NCBI GenBank assembly: GCA_046351415.1
Contig: JAXLYO010000013.1
Span: forward strand, 62,001 to 126,000
Length of the DNA stretch: 64,000 nt
From: JABFRG01 sp046351415
GTDB lineage: Bacteria > Myxococcota_A > Polyangia > Polyangiales > Polyangiaceae
Direction of reading: 5' to 3'
Part shown: in pieces, positions 18,624 through 26,719 of the stretch
Layout: each line of letters starts with the position of its first letter
Numbering within the stretch: the first letter of the stretch is position 1
Program-made: the position numbers and the translations under genes
Notes under the pieces: model-generated
What the model saw: the letters and a program-made list of their open reading frames with translations, nothing else
The model's database searches: none
What the model was told of the DNA's origin: nothing

Positions 18624-21600
18624 GGGACCTCGCGGCGCACCGCGCCTCGACGCCTCCGCACCGAGGCGAGCCCGAGCATGCACGACACGATGATGAGCGC
18701 GTCACCGCCGACGTCTCGATCACGGGGCACATTTACCGAACAGCCACTGTCGTCTTCGCGAGCCGCCGGAGGCGCGACGCACACGCCGCTTCCGTCACAG
18801 ACGGACGGGAAGACACAATCGGCGACCGAACTGCAGCGAGTGAGGCATTTCCCCGCACACCGATAGGGCGCACAGTCGGTCTCCGTCCCCGAAAAGTCGA
18901 CGAGGTAGCGGCCGTCACGACACGAAACCGTAGCGTTCTCGGCACACACGCCGGTGACACTGCAGGTCGCGGAACCTGCGCAGCGCCCTCCGGGGTTCTT
19001 TCCGATTGCCGCAGGTCCGCAGCGGCCATCGCCTTTGCCGCTTTGCTTCGTGTCGGCGCGGCATGATTCGCACGGCCTGTCGCAGACAGAGTCACAGCAG
19101 ATGCCTTCGACACATTGCCCCGATCCGCAATCTGCTCCGCTCTTGCATGCGCCTCCCAGCGCAGGACCGCACTCGCCCCTTTGATTGCAACTTACACGGT
19201 TTTGGAGAGAGCAAGAATCGGGGTCTTCGTCGTTGATGACCGGGGTGCAAATCCCAGGGTCCGTACCCGCACACGTCTGGCAAGTGCCACAGGACGTAGC
19301 TTCGCAGCACACTCCGTCGACGCACGCGCTGGTCCCGCAGTCCGCATCCGAAGTGCATGCACCGCCCCGACCGTAGAGTGCCCACGGGAATGCTATCGAA
19401 GCTCCGGGGATATCGGAGGCTCCGCCATACAGGATCGTGCGCTTCGCGCTCGATAGGTGCGCGAGGGCCGATTGGTATCGACGCGGGGGAGGAATCTTCG
19501 TCACGAAGGGAACCCAGGTGGACCCATTCCAGGTCCACGCGTCGTCAATGAGTCCCTTCTGGTCGAGCCCTCCCGTAAGGAGGATCGACCCAAGCGCTGC
19601 GTCGTACGTCATCGAGTGATGAGAGCGGGGCCGCGGAGACTGATTCGGAGAAAGACGGCTCCACGAGGTTCCATTCCATGCCCAAGTGTCGTCGAGAATG
19701 TTGCCGTCGATATCGCCGCCTCCGAAGAGGAGAATGGCGCCGCTTTTCGGATCGTATGCGGCAGCTCCATTGGTACGTGCCGGCGGTACCAATGTCCCCG
19801 GCGGAGCTGACCAAGGCGCGAGGACCGTCCCGTTCCACGTGGCCATCGTTTCCCGCAAGGACGTGTCGCCGATGATCATTACGGTCTTGGCGGTGGGATG
19901 GAAGGCCATCGCGGCTCCGGTGCCGGCAGCGTTCTGTGGAAACTCTGCGCGCACCTTCATGGCGACGCCATCCCAAGTCCACAAGTGCGCAACATTCGCC
20001 GAGTCACGGCCGACGAGAACTCCTTCGCCGCGTGCGGCATCATAGGTGCTCCCACCGTTGAAGACGGGGAAGGTCTTTGCTGTGGCTGTCTCCTTCCACA
20101 CGCCGTTTTGACGAACGAACGTTCCCCACCCTTCGCCGCCGCCTGCACGATTCGCGACGCGGAAAACGGCCGACCCTGTCCACCCGACGAGCCCTTCCCG
20201 AAAGTCAGTCGAGTCGGTAGCAAATTGGTCCTCGTTCGGCTTCCAGAAGAACGTGTCCCGCGCGGCCACGACGAACCATCCGTTCCCAGGATCCCACACT
20301 CCCCTCACGGTGGAATCCGCCGTGAGGTCGGGAAGCGACATCGCGGCCATCTCCTCCCAATTGGGGGGAGCGTACCGATAGCGGTGACCTCCGAGGGTGA
20401 CCAGGTAACAATCCGAGGTGTTGCAGAGGAGCATCGACCCTCCGGCGGTCTGAATCGGACTGCCGCCTGGGTTGAGACGCACCCACCCGTTCGTATCCCA
20501 GCTCCATGTTTCGTCGAGAGGTTGACCATCGGAAGCGACTCCTCCGACCATGAGTACTTTGCCGCTTTTCGGATCGAATCCCATGCCATGGCCCGTGCGG
20601 CCGGAAGGCGTGTTCGGCGACGGGGCCAGAGTCCAGGTCAGACCATTCCACAGCCACGTATCGGTCGGGAATCCGCTTTCGTCCACACCACCGAACAGCA
20701 CCACTTGATTCGAAGGGGCGTGGTACGCAAGCGCATGGTGGGTTCTCGCCGAAGGCTGCTTCGGCGGGAAGACTCGTGACCAGGATTCGTTCGCGAAGAT
20801 CCAGGTTTCTTGCATGAGACCCGTTCCGTTCCCACCGAAGAGAACCACGTTGCCCCTCGCCTGATCGAAGATCATGTCCGATCCGATCCGCCTCCGAGGA
20901 GCGGGCAAGAAGCCACGGGGCGTCCAATCGCGTCCCGAGTTCGCCCACGCGAAATCGTCCTTCGAGAACGCGCTTTCATCTGCGCCTCCCGTGAATGAAA
21001 GCAGCTCACGTCGAGATGTGTCCTCGAACAGGAACGGCTGGGTGTCTCGCAATTCGGGCTGACTGCCGAGGCGTTCGAGCCGCCATGTCGTCCCGTCCCA
21101 GCTCCAGAGGTCGTTGTTTGGGCCGGTAGACGTAGAGCCACCGACGAGGAGTACGCGCTTCGCGTCCGGGTCGTAGCTCACCGCCGCATCGACGATGCCG
21201 GGGGGAGACACACCAGGGGACTCGTGTTTCCACTTCGTTCCGTCGAATGTCCACGTGTCTGCCAGAGGGGTGCCGGTGCTCAAGCCTCCGAACAGAACCA
21301 CTCGCTCCCGCGCGGCGTCGTACGCCATGGAGAAGGCGTAGCGCGCGCTCGGACGAGGATTTGCATCGGCGGAAGTGACGCGCGTCCAGGTTTGGTTCTG
21401 CCACTCCCATGTGTCGTCCAGGGGCGCCATCGACCCGTAGCCTCCGAACAGGACGATCCGCTTGCGTGCCTCGTCGTAGGCCATGCAATGCTCCATGCGA
21501 GCCATCGGCTTCGTGGTGGGGTTGACCGCCGTCCACGATGTACCATCCCAGGTCCACGTCGTGTTCCACGTCGTGAAGTCCGAGAACGACGTTTGACCAC

Positions 21601-22696
21601 CGAAGTACACTGCGACGTCCGAGCCGCGGTCGTATGCCAGCGCGCCGCGCAACTTTCCTTCGGGACCCGCATTCGTCGATAGGTGCTTCCACGAAATGCC
21701 GTCCCACCGCCAAAGAGCCCCTTCGGGGATCCCAGTCACGTCGGCGCCTCCGAAGAGCAAGGTGTGCTCGCGTTTCGCGTCGAAGGTCATGCTCGCTCCG
21801 GATCGATAGCCCGGCGACGCTTGGCCTCGACTTGCGACACGCTCGGTCCACGCTTTCCCGTCCCATGTCCAGGTGCGACCGTCGCCGAAAAGCACGGTCT
21901 CTTTGCGCTTCGCGTCGTGAGCCGAAAGGACCTGACTGAAGTTGTAAGGTGCACGCAACTCGGTCCATACCCTCGTTTCGAATGCCGGGTCGACGAGGAG
22001 GGGGTAGGCGGACGGTTCGCGGGGAGGAATGGAGATGGACAGCTCGTGCTCGTCGTCGCGAAACGCGTACTCTGCCTCGTACCTCGTTCCCTCCCGATTC
22101 AAGTAGTAGGGCGCAGGCATCCGCAACACGAAGGAGCCGCTGCGGTCGAGGAACCAGAGACCATCGTGTCGCCGATCGACGCGAGCGACCTCCGAAGGCA
22201 GCGTGACCTTCCACGAGAACTCGTGTCGGGAAGAAGGGCTCGCCACCAACAGAAACTCCTCGGCGACGAACGGCTTTGCGATGGCGACCACGTCGACGCC
22301 CTCATAGGCATCACGGTAAAGGACGCGACCTTCGTGGAGTTCGCCCGCGGAAGGGCGCGCACCGCGTGGTTCGAACGTGAATCGGAGCGGAGCCACGTAG
22401 CCGGGCCCGACGGAAAACGGCGCGTCCGAGGTTCGAGGTGCAAGAAACCCGATCGAATCGGCGCGTTGAGCATGGCGGACCGACTGCGATGCGAATGCTC
22501 CCTTCCACGTGTCGAAGCCATCTTCGCTAGGAGCAAGGAGCCTGCGTGTAACTTCGTCGCGGGATCCGATGGCAAGGACGCCTTCGAGCCCGGAGACGTG
22601 AGGTGGTTCGGAACTCGCGCAGCCCGATTCGCCTCCGGTGAGCATCATCGCCAAAAACGGGAGCGTCAAACCGACGAGGCGCCACCGTGAGGTCAT
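18620..22696 (-). CDS. Giant Kelch-repeat surface protein with MYXO-CTERM-like tail
   Basis: A 1,358-residue exported protein and paralogue of its downstream neighbour. The N-terminus MTSRWRLVGLTLPFLAMM leads to a lipobox-like GESGC. Residues about 30-230 form a domain of their own (GPGYVAPLRFTFEPRG, EGVDVVAI, LVDPAFETRVW) similar to those preceding repeats in other myxobacterial exoproteins. About 17 Kelch blades follow (for example VVLFGGVDESGFPTDTWLWNG), then a Cys-rich zone with CGTSACVDGVCC, and a tail DSGCSVNVPRDRDVGGD, hydrophobic helix, VRRRRG. The repeats may bind carbohydrate or protein on the surface; function is unknown. First gene of the operon. Confidence 0.86.
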   Translation of the reverse strand: MTSRWRLVGLTLPFLAMMLTGGESGCASSEPPHVSGLEGVLAIGSRDEVTRRLLAPSEDGFDTWKGAFASQSVRHAQRADSIGFLAPRTSDAPFSVGPGYVAPLRFTFEPRGARPSAGELHEGRVLYRDAYEGVDVVAIAKPFVAEEFLLVASPSSRHEFSWKVTLPSEVARVDRRHDGLWFLDRSGSFVLRMPAPYYLNREGTRYEAEYAFRDDEHELSISIPPREPSAYPLLVDPAFETRVWTELRAPYNFSQVLSAHDAKRKETVLFGDGRTWTWDGKAWTERVASRGQASPGYRSGASMTFDAKREHTLLFGGADVTGIPEGALWRWDGISWKHLSTNAGPEGKLRGALAYDRGSDVAVYFGGQTSFSDFTTWNTTWTWDGTSWTAVNPTTKPMARMEHCMAYDEARKRIVLFGGYGSMAPLDDTWEWQNQTWTRVTSADANPRPSARYAFSMAYDAARERVVLFGGLSTGTPLADTWTFDGTKWKHESPGVSPPGIVDAAVSYDPDAKRVLLVGGSTSTGPNNDLWSWDGTTWRLERLGSQPELRDTQPFLFEDTSRRELLSFTGGADESAFSKDDFAWANSGRDWTPRGFLPAPRRRIGSDMIFDQARGNVVLFGGNGTGLMQETWIFANESWSRVFPPKQPSARTHHALAYHAPSNQVVLFGGVDESGFPTDTWLWNGLTWTLAPSPNTPSGRTGHGMGFDPKSGKVLMVGGVASDGQPLDETWSWDTNGWVRLNPGGSPIQTAGGSMLLCNTSDCYLVTLGGHRYRYAPPNWEEMAAMSLPDLTADSTVRGVWDPGNGWFVVAARDTFFWKPNEDQFATDSTDFREGLVGWTGSAVFRVANRAGGGEGWGTFVRQNGVWKETATAKTFPVFNGGSTYDAARGEGVLVGRDSANVAHLWTWDGVAMKVRAEFPQNAAGTGAAMAFHPTAKTVMIIGDTSLRETMATWNGTVLAPWSAPPGTLVPPARTNGAAAYDPKSGAILLFGGGDIDGNILDDTWAWNGTSWSRLSPNQSPRPRSHHSMTYDAALGSILLTGGLDQKGLIDDAWTWNGSTWVPFVTKIPPPRRYQSALAHLSSAKRTILYGGASDIPGASIAFPWALYGRGGACTSDADCGTSACVDGVCCEATSCGTCQTCAGTDPGICTPVINDEDPDSCSLQNRVSCNQRGECGPALGGACKSGADCGSGQCVEGICCDSVCDRPCESCRADTKQSGKGDGRCGPAAIGKNPGGRCAGSATCSVTGVCAENATVSCRDGRYLVDFSGTETDCAPYRCAGKCLTRCSSVADCVFPSVCDGSGVCVAPPAAREDDSGCSVNVPRDRDVGGDALIIVSCMLGLASVRRRRGAVRREVP

Positions 22697-22770
22697 CCCG
22701 TGAGCGTACCTTCAGCCGAGGGGGCAGGGAAGCGAGTCCTTTGCGACCTCTTCAGCTCCCGTGTGGCAAA

Positions 22771-23961
22771 TCAAGGCGCAGGATTTCTCAGATGTCGAGC
22801 GATGTAGGCGGCGACTTCCTTCGAGATGTCGAGGCCGACGAAGGGCAGGAGCCAGTAGGTAGCGCCTGGACGGTTGAGCTCTATGAAGTAGCACTTGCCG
22901 TCCTTGCCTTGCATGAGGTCGAAAGACCCGAATGCCAAGTCGAGACGCTTCGCGATGCGTCGTAGCGCGCCGCCCACCTCCGATGGTAGGTCGATGCGGT
23001 CCCAACGCACGCGGGCGTTGTCGTAGACGCGCCAATCGATCGATGCGGCTTCCGAGGCTTGAGAGTCGATACGGACCGCGAAGAGTTCTTCGCCGACGAG
23101 AACGACGCGGAATTCGAATGCCTTCTCGACGTAGCGCTGGAAGACGCATGGTGCCGCCGGAAGGTGCTCGAGGTCGCCTGGGCCAAAGTCTTCTTTCAGA
23201 AAGACCAGCGGGAACAGGGGAGCGCCCCTGCTGTATTCGCGGAACAACACCTTGCCCGGATGGCGCTTCGTGAATGCGAGCACCGCGTCACGATCGTTCG
23301 TACAGATCGTTTCGGGGACGGAGAGCCCTTCTTCGCGGGCGATCGCCAGTTCGGAGAGCTTGTTTTGCCACTCGGGAGAACCATTGAGAGGGTGAGACGG
23401 GAGCCAAAGTGCGTCCTTTCGAATGAGACCTCGAAGGTCGCGAAGAAGCTGGCGCCAGCGATGGATGTAGAGAAAGCAACCGAGGTCCGTACTCGGTTCT
23501 GCGAACATGTGCTCCGGCGGTGTCCAAATCACCGCTGCGACGTCGCGCAGGTCTAGCTTCGCCTCCCCGAGTGAGAGCAGGTAGCGACCCCCATCCTCGA
23601 TCGAAACCTCCACCTTGCCGCGCGCGGTGAATTCGTCGAAGTCGCAGTAGAAGTAGCCGATGTCATCGGCTTCGAGTGCATCGAATAGCGCGCGCGTGCC
23701 CCAGCCATAGGAGAAGACGAGAACGATATCCTGGCGCGTGTGGTCGGGCGCATAGTTGGTTTCGATTGCTTCCGTGTATTCGAACCGGTCGTGCCTCGAA
23801 ACGGCTGCTGCGCCTTCGGGGTCGTGGGGTTTCCACGACCACTCTTCGACGGGGACCGTGGCCTTAGCGTCTTCTTCTGTCGGCGGGCGAGGCTCCTCGG
23901 TTCGGCGATGGACGAATGCCTCGCCGAACACGCGAAATTCCTTCTCCAACGAAGTCTTCAT
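22771..23961 (-). CDS. MvdC/MvdD-type ATP-grasp ligase (graspetide-like RiPP maturase)
   Basis: A 396-residue cytoplasmic enzyme of the ATP-grasp RiPP ligase group, which forms ester or amide links between side chains in a precursor peptide. Residues about 65-180 match the MvdD-like pre-ATP-grasp domain (DIVLVFSYG, LDLRDVAAVIWTPPEHM). The middle has LWLPSHPLNGSPEWQNKLSE and IAREEGLSVPETICTND, the usual W-x-P/N-K-x-x-x-L linker. The ATP-grasp part includes GKVLFREYSRG, CVFQRYVEKAFEFRVVLVG, FGSFDLMQGKDGKCYFIELN and the final metal-binding ELNRPGATYW. It lies 37 bases downstream of a small precursor-like gene and would be co-transcribed. The Met start is the first after non-coding-looking sequence. 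Confidence 0.88.
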   Translation of the reverse strand: MKTSLEKEFRVFGEAFVHRRTEEPRPPTEEDAKATVPVEEWSWKPHDPEGAAAVSRHDRFEYTEAIETNYAPDHTRQDIVLVFSYGWGTRALFDALEADDIGYFYCDFDEFTARGKVEVSIEDGGRYLLSLGEAKLDLRDVAAVIWTPPEHMFAEPSTDLGCFLYIHRWRQLLRDLRGLIRKDALWLPSHPLNGSPEWQNKLSELAIAREEGLSVPETICTNDRDAVLAFTKRHPGKVLFREYSRGAPLFPLVFLKEDFGPGDLEHLPAAPCVFQRYVEKAFEFRVVLVGEELFAVRIDSQASEAASIDWRVYDNARVRWDRIDLPSEVGGALRRIAKRLDLAFGSFDLMQGKDGKCYFIELNRPGATYWLLPFVGLDISKEVAAYIARHLRNPAP

Positions 23962-23998
23962 AGAGCCTCGCTTGGTCCTCGTCGCGGCACGCGCAGTT

Positions 23999-24187
23999 CT
24001 ACTTCGAGATCGTCTTTCCGCTCGTGGCTGTGTCGTTGTAGTACGTCGTGAGTTCGCCGGCGCAGTCCTCGAACTTGAAGCTGGTCGTCTGTCCGTGATT
24101 GTCGTCCCCTTGCCTCGCACCCGCTTTCAGCGCGGAAGCGCCCAGCTTCGACACGGTGAGTTTCTTGCGCTTGTTCTGTTCGGTCAT
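23999..24187 (-). CDS. Candidate graspetide precursor peptide (62 aa)
   Basis: A 62-residue peptide preceded by a strong Shine-Dalgarno (AAGGAGAACGACC then ATG). The N-terminal half looks like a RiPP leader: basic MTEQNKRKK followed by KLTVSKLGASALKAGA, a K-L-x-V-x-K-L pattern common in RiPP leaders. After a GDDNHGQ hinge the C-terminal part TTSFKFEDCAGELTTYYNDT is rich in Thr/Ser/Lys donors and Glu/Asp acceptors, as expected for omega-ester or omega-amide macrocycles, and ends TATSGKTISK. One Cys is present. The gene precedes the ATP-grasp ligase by 37 bases. No dedicated transporter or protease is seen adjacent. The precursor role is inferred from size, composition and position. Confidence 0.75.
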   Translation of the reverse strand: MTEQNKRKKLTVSKLGASALKAGARQGDDNHGQTTSFKFEDCAGELTTYYNDTATSGKTISK

Positions 24188-24568
24188 GGTCGTTCTCCTT
24201 GGAAGGTTCGGCGCTCTATCGGCGCTCTCCCATGCGAGCGACGGATGCAAAGGTCTCGCCAAACTCGTCTCGAAGCACCTTGTTTCGATCGTTCGCACTT
24301 AATGTTGACGACGATTCGAATTCGTCCTGGGACGTAGATTCTGCGTCGACGCGTGGGGCATGACGCCACAGGGAACGTGGTGCCGCCCGCCACTCGGGCC
24401 ATGGGAGAATGTGTGCGAAGGATGCGGTTCGGTAGGCTCGGCGGCGGTCTTTGCGAAAACGTCGAACGCGAAGTTTCCATTTTCGGCGGCGTGTCCTCTT
24501 TGCGTCGCATGCGATGCCACAGGGACGCAAAGAGGACGAACCTCGACCGTGCTTTGCGCTGCGGCGGG
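24188..24568. other. Intergenic region upstream of the graspetide-like locus
   Basis: It must hold the promoter of the precursor/ligase pair; the AT-richer stretch around 24285-24330 (CGCACTTAATGTTGACG) is the most likely place, but I cannot name a clear -35/-10. It also contains a 14-bp inverted repeat (24493-24537). A short plus-strand frame at 24360-24572 has Cys pairs (CEGCG, CPLC) but no convincing ribosome-binding site. Confidence 0.4.
24493..24537. repeat. Perfect 14-bp inverted repeat, possible terminator-like hairpin
   Basis: Arms GTCCTCTTTGCGTC (24493-24506) and GACGCAAAGAGGAC (24524-24537) are perfectly complementary with a 17-base loop. It lies 32 bases beyond the stop of the 24569-25477 gene. 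There is no T-run after the stem on either strand, so it is not a standard intrinsic terminator; it may stop or stabilise the lipoprotein-operon transcript. Confidence 0.6.
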
Positions 24569-25477
24569 CTAGGTCCCGCAAGGCTCCGGCGGGATCGCGT
24601 ACGCCGAGACCGAACCGATCGACGCCGTGTAGACGGGAGCACCGACTTGGCTGACGGTCCGTATCACGCGAACGCTCTCTCGGAAGCCGCGTGCGATCAG
24701 TGTCGCGGCTGTGCCCGAGTTCGCCCAAGTTCCGTCGTACGTCTCTTGGGTCACGCCATCTGCAGCCATGCGATGAAGCACGAACGTTCGGTCTTTCCTC
24801 AAGACGAGGTCGACCGGTGGCGTCGTTCCGGGGCTCTCTCCGACGAAATGAATCTCCGTGAGGTCGCCCATGGTTCCTTCGATCGTGGGCTCTGCACCGG
24901 TTCCCGATGCATGGACGCTCGTGCCATCGAGTTCGGCGAGCACCGGGTTTCCTGCGAGTGCCTCGCGCAGCGGAAGGAGCCAGCGCTGTGAGCGAATCGC
25001 ACTCGCATACTGCGGGGCCCGGGTGAGTGTGGCGTACGCAGTGTCCGCGATCGGCCCGGTATCGGTACATTCGTCGGCTTCGGCCGCGAGAGAGCGCGCA
25101 TACGCGAGCGCAGCGCCCGAAGTGCGAATCGCGATCGCGTTGGGACTCGTATAGGTCCGGTCACCGATGAGGCGCTCGAACTTGGGACACGCCGAGACGG
25201 CTTCTTGTAATTTGCGCGCGATCGGCTCGAGCTCGCCTTCCGTCGCGACGGCACCTGGAGGCACCTTCCTTGCGAGGTCGGCAGCCGCATTCCACGCTCG
25301 ATTGGCCGAGGTCCTCGCGCTGCCGTCGCACCCCGCGACTGCGGTGAGGTCGTCCTGTCCGGGTTCGTCCGTCGGCTCCGACGTCGTGCAACCGACGACG
25401 ACGGCGCCCCAGAACAACGTCGCAAGAAAGCGGGCGCGTGCCCCGGTGTCGATGTACCAAGTCGATTCAGGTTTCAT
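24569..25477 (-). CDS. Exported lipoprotein of unknown function
   Basis: A 302-residue protein whose N-terminus (FLATLFWGAVVVGCTTSEP) has a lipobox at VVGC. I recognise no known domain. The middle is helical and Ala-rich (ANRAWNAAADLARKV, SGAALAYARSLAAEADEC), and the C-terminal half has beta-like segments (EPTIEGTMGDLTEIHFVG, DLVLRKDRTFVLHRM, TYDGTWANSGTAATLIARG) reminiscent of lipocalin-like META/copper-resistance folds. GGAG lies 8 bases before the ATG and is embedded in a GntR-type operator. It is the last gene of the GntR-controlled operon, 26 bases after its neighbour. Confidence 0.7.
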   Translation of the reverse strand: MKPESTWYIDTGARARFLATLFWGAVVVGCTTSEPTDEPGQDDLTAVAGCDGSARTSANRAWNAAADLARKVPPGAVATEGELEPIARKLQEAVSACPKFERLIGDRTYTSPNAIAIRTSGAALAYARSLAAEADECTDTGPIADTAYATLTRAPQYASAIRSQRWLLPLREALAGNPVLAELDGTSVHASGTGAEPTIEGTMGDLTEIHFVGESPGTTPPVDLVLRKDRTFVLHRMAADGVTQETYDGTWANSGTAATLIARGFRESVRVIRTVSQVGAPVYTASIGSVSAYAIPPEPCGT

Positions 25478-25481
25478 GATA

Positions 25482-25496
25482 TTATCTCCTACATAA
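25482..25496. promoter_or_regulatory. Putative GntR operator (site A)
   Basis: TTATCTCCTACATAA is one base away from the TTATGT-N3-ACATAA palindrome seen upstream of the neighbouring gene. It overlaps the GGAG ribosome-binding site of the 24569-25477 gene. Assignment to the local GntR regulator is inferred from recurrence in this locus only. Confidence 0.5.
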
Positions 25497-25503
25497 TAAA
25501 GCA

Positions 25504-26610
25504 TCAGGGAAGCGTGATGGGGTGCACGGAGCGATAGGTTTGTCCCTGGTAGTGCGCGCGAACGACGATCTGATAGGTACCGGGGAAGAGGTCGACCGCC
25601 GTGCCAGTCGGCGCTTGGATCACGTAAGGGCCTTCGGGATCCGAGCCGGGAACGACCGCATACGTACCGTTTGCGAGGATGGGGGCGCCGCCACCCATGG
25701 GCGTCACGCTCATCGGGTCGACCTCGACCCGTGAGGTCGCGATGGTGACATCGGTTTGTTCCGTGAGGGAAAAGGAGCGCGATGTCCCGCACGACTCGAG
25801 CACCAACTGAGGGGCTTCGCCTAGCTCCTTGCTCGCAGGCGCGACCAACGACACGTAGCGAGACGCATTCATGTCGGCGCGAGAAAGCTGCTTCGTCTCA
25901 CGAACGGCGAACCAGTTGTTTTCGCGCACGGCGAACTTCGCCAATGTGGTCGGACACGCCGTGTTCGGGTACGCCGGATTCGCGACGTCGTAGCGCATAC
26001 GGACCCGCGCCGTCGGGAGCTCCACGACATGACGTTGATTTTCCGCCAACGTGACGGTCCTCTTCATCTCGAAGGGGGGTCTCACCTCGAACTTCCCCGG
26101 CATGAGGTAGCTGAATGCGCCCGAGGTCGCCGTTAGGTAGTCGGATGAGCCCAAACGAAACCGGCTCAGAAAGGGGGCGTAGTCCATGTTCTGCACGTCG
26201 ATGTAGGCGAGCTGCTTGCCGAAGTTGATCTCGCGGTTCCACCGGACGAAAATCGCGCTGGGTCGAACCGTGGTGACTTTTCCAACTTGGAGCGTGAGCG
26301 GCATCTTCGACGAGGGGCCGTCCCCATACGGAAACGTCGTGGTGAATTGGAACGTACCCGGAGCCACGTCGTATCGATCGCCGATCTTCGGGACCTTGCC
26401 TGCCACGTCGAACCGCGCCTCTTTGTTGGCGGCCGCTCCGATGTAGTAGGAAGGCTTCTTGAGCTCGAGCCCTGCCATCCCGCTCGCCGGCTGGATGACG
26501 AGTTCATCTTGCGACTGCTCTGTCTCCTCGCCATCGGCACTGCCCCCGCAGGCCACGCTCACCACCGCAAGAAGTCCAACCGAACACTTTGACCAATTTC
26601 TCCATTTCAT
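25504..26610 (-). CDS. Exported lipoprotein, beta-rich, GntR-operon member
   Basis: A 368-residue lipoprotein: signal MKWRNWSKCSVGLLAVVSVACGG with lipobox SVAC. No family recognised. Much of the chain is beta-like with repeated PEGA/carboxypeptidase-regulatory-like segments (APGTFQFTTTFPYGD, LMPGKFEVRPPFEMKRTVTLAEN, LFPGTYQIVVRAHYQGQTY), suggesting an Ig-like or PEGA-type surface protein. The frame is open far upstream but the lipoprotein signal fixes the start; GGAG lies 7 bases before the ATG, directly after a perfect GntR-type operator. Confidence 0.72.
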   Translation of the reverse strand: MKWRNWSKCSVGLLAVVSVACGGSADGEETEQSQDELVIQPASGMAGLELKKPSYYIGAAANKEARFDVAGKVPKIGDRYDVAPGTFQFTTTFPYGDGPSSKMPLTLQVGKVTTVRPSAIFVRWNREINFGKQLAYIDVQNMDYAPFLSRFRLGSSDYLTATSGAFSYLMPGKFEVRPPFEMKRTVTLAENQRHVVELPTARVRMRYDVANPAYPNTACPTTLAKFAVRENNWFAVRETKQLSRADMNASRYVSLVAPASKELGEAPQLVLESCGTSRSFSLTEQTDVTIATSRVEVDPMSVTPMGGGAPILANGTYAVVPGSDPEGPYVIQAPTGTAVDLFPGTYQIVVRAHYQGQTYRSVHPITLP

Positions 26611-26620
26611 GATGCTCTCC

Positions 26621-26635
26621 TTATGTACGACATAA
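26621..26635. promoter_or_regulatory. Putative GntR operator (site B), perfect palindrome
   Basis: TTATGTACGACATAA is a perfect 6-bp inverted repeat with a 3-base spacer, 10 bases upstream of the lipoprotein start codon and abutting its ribosome-binding site. TATTAT just upstream on the minus strand could be a -10 element, so binding would block initiation. Confidence 0.6.
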
Positions 26636-26667
26636 TAACTAGCACCCATTTTCCGCTTCGCCAGTAA

Positions 26668-26682
26668 TTTTGTAGGACATAA
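26668..26682. promoter_or_regulatory. Putative GntR operator (site C)
   Basis: TTTTGTAGGACATAA matches the TTATGT-N3-ACATAA palindrome with one mismatch, 32 bases upstream of site B. It overlaps the T-tract of the terminator that follows the beta-helix gene. Two spaced sites suggest cooperative or looping repression of the lipoprotein promoter. Confidence 0.5.
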
Positions 26683-26702
26683 AACAGGCCCGGGAGGGCC
26701 TG
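26681..26702 (-). terminator. Rho-independent terminator after the beta-helix lipoprotein gene
   Basis: Read on the minus strand, CAGGCCC-TCCC-GGGCCTG forms a perfect 7-bp GC stem with a 4-base loop and is followed by TTTT. It begins 17 bases after the stop codon of the 26720-28873 gene, so read-through into the next lipoprotein gene should be limited and that gene probably has its own promoter. Confidence 0.75.
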
Positions 26703-26719
26703 CGCGAAGCGGGTCCTTC

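Noticed and set aside
24353..24991. 212-codon plus-strand frame between the RiPP locus and the lipoprotein gene
   Set aside because: Mostly antisense to the lipoprotein at 24569-25477, with no ribosome-binding site and Arg/Cys-rich composition.
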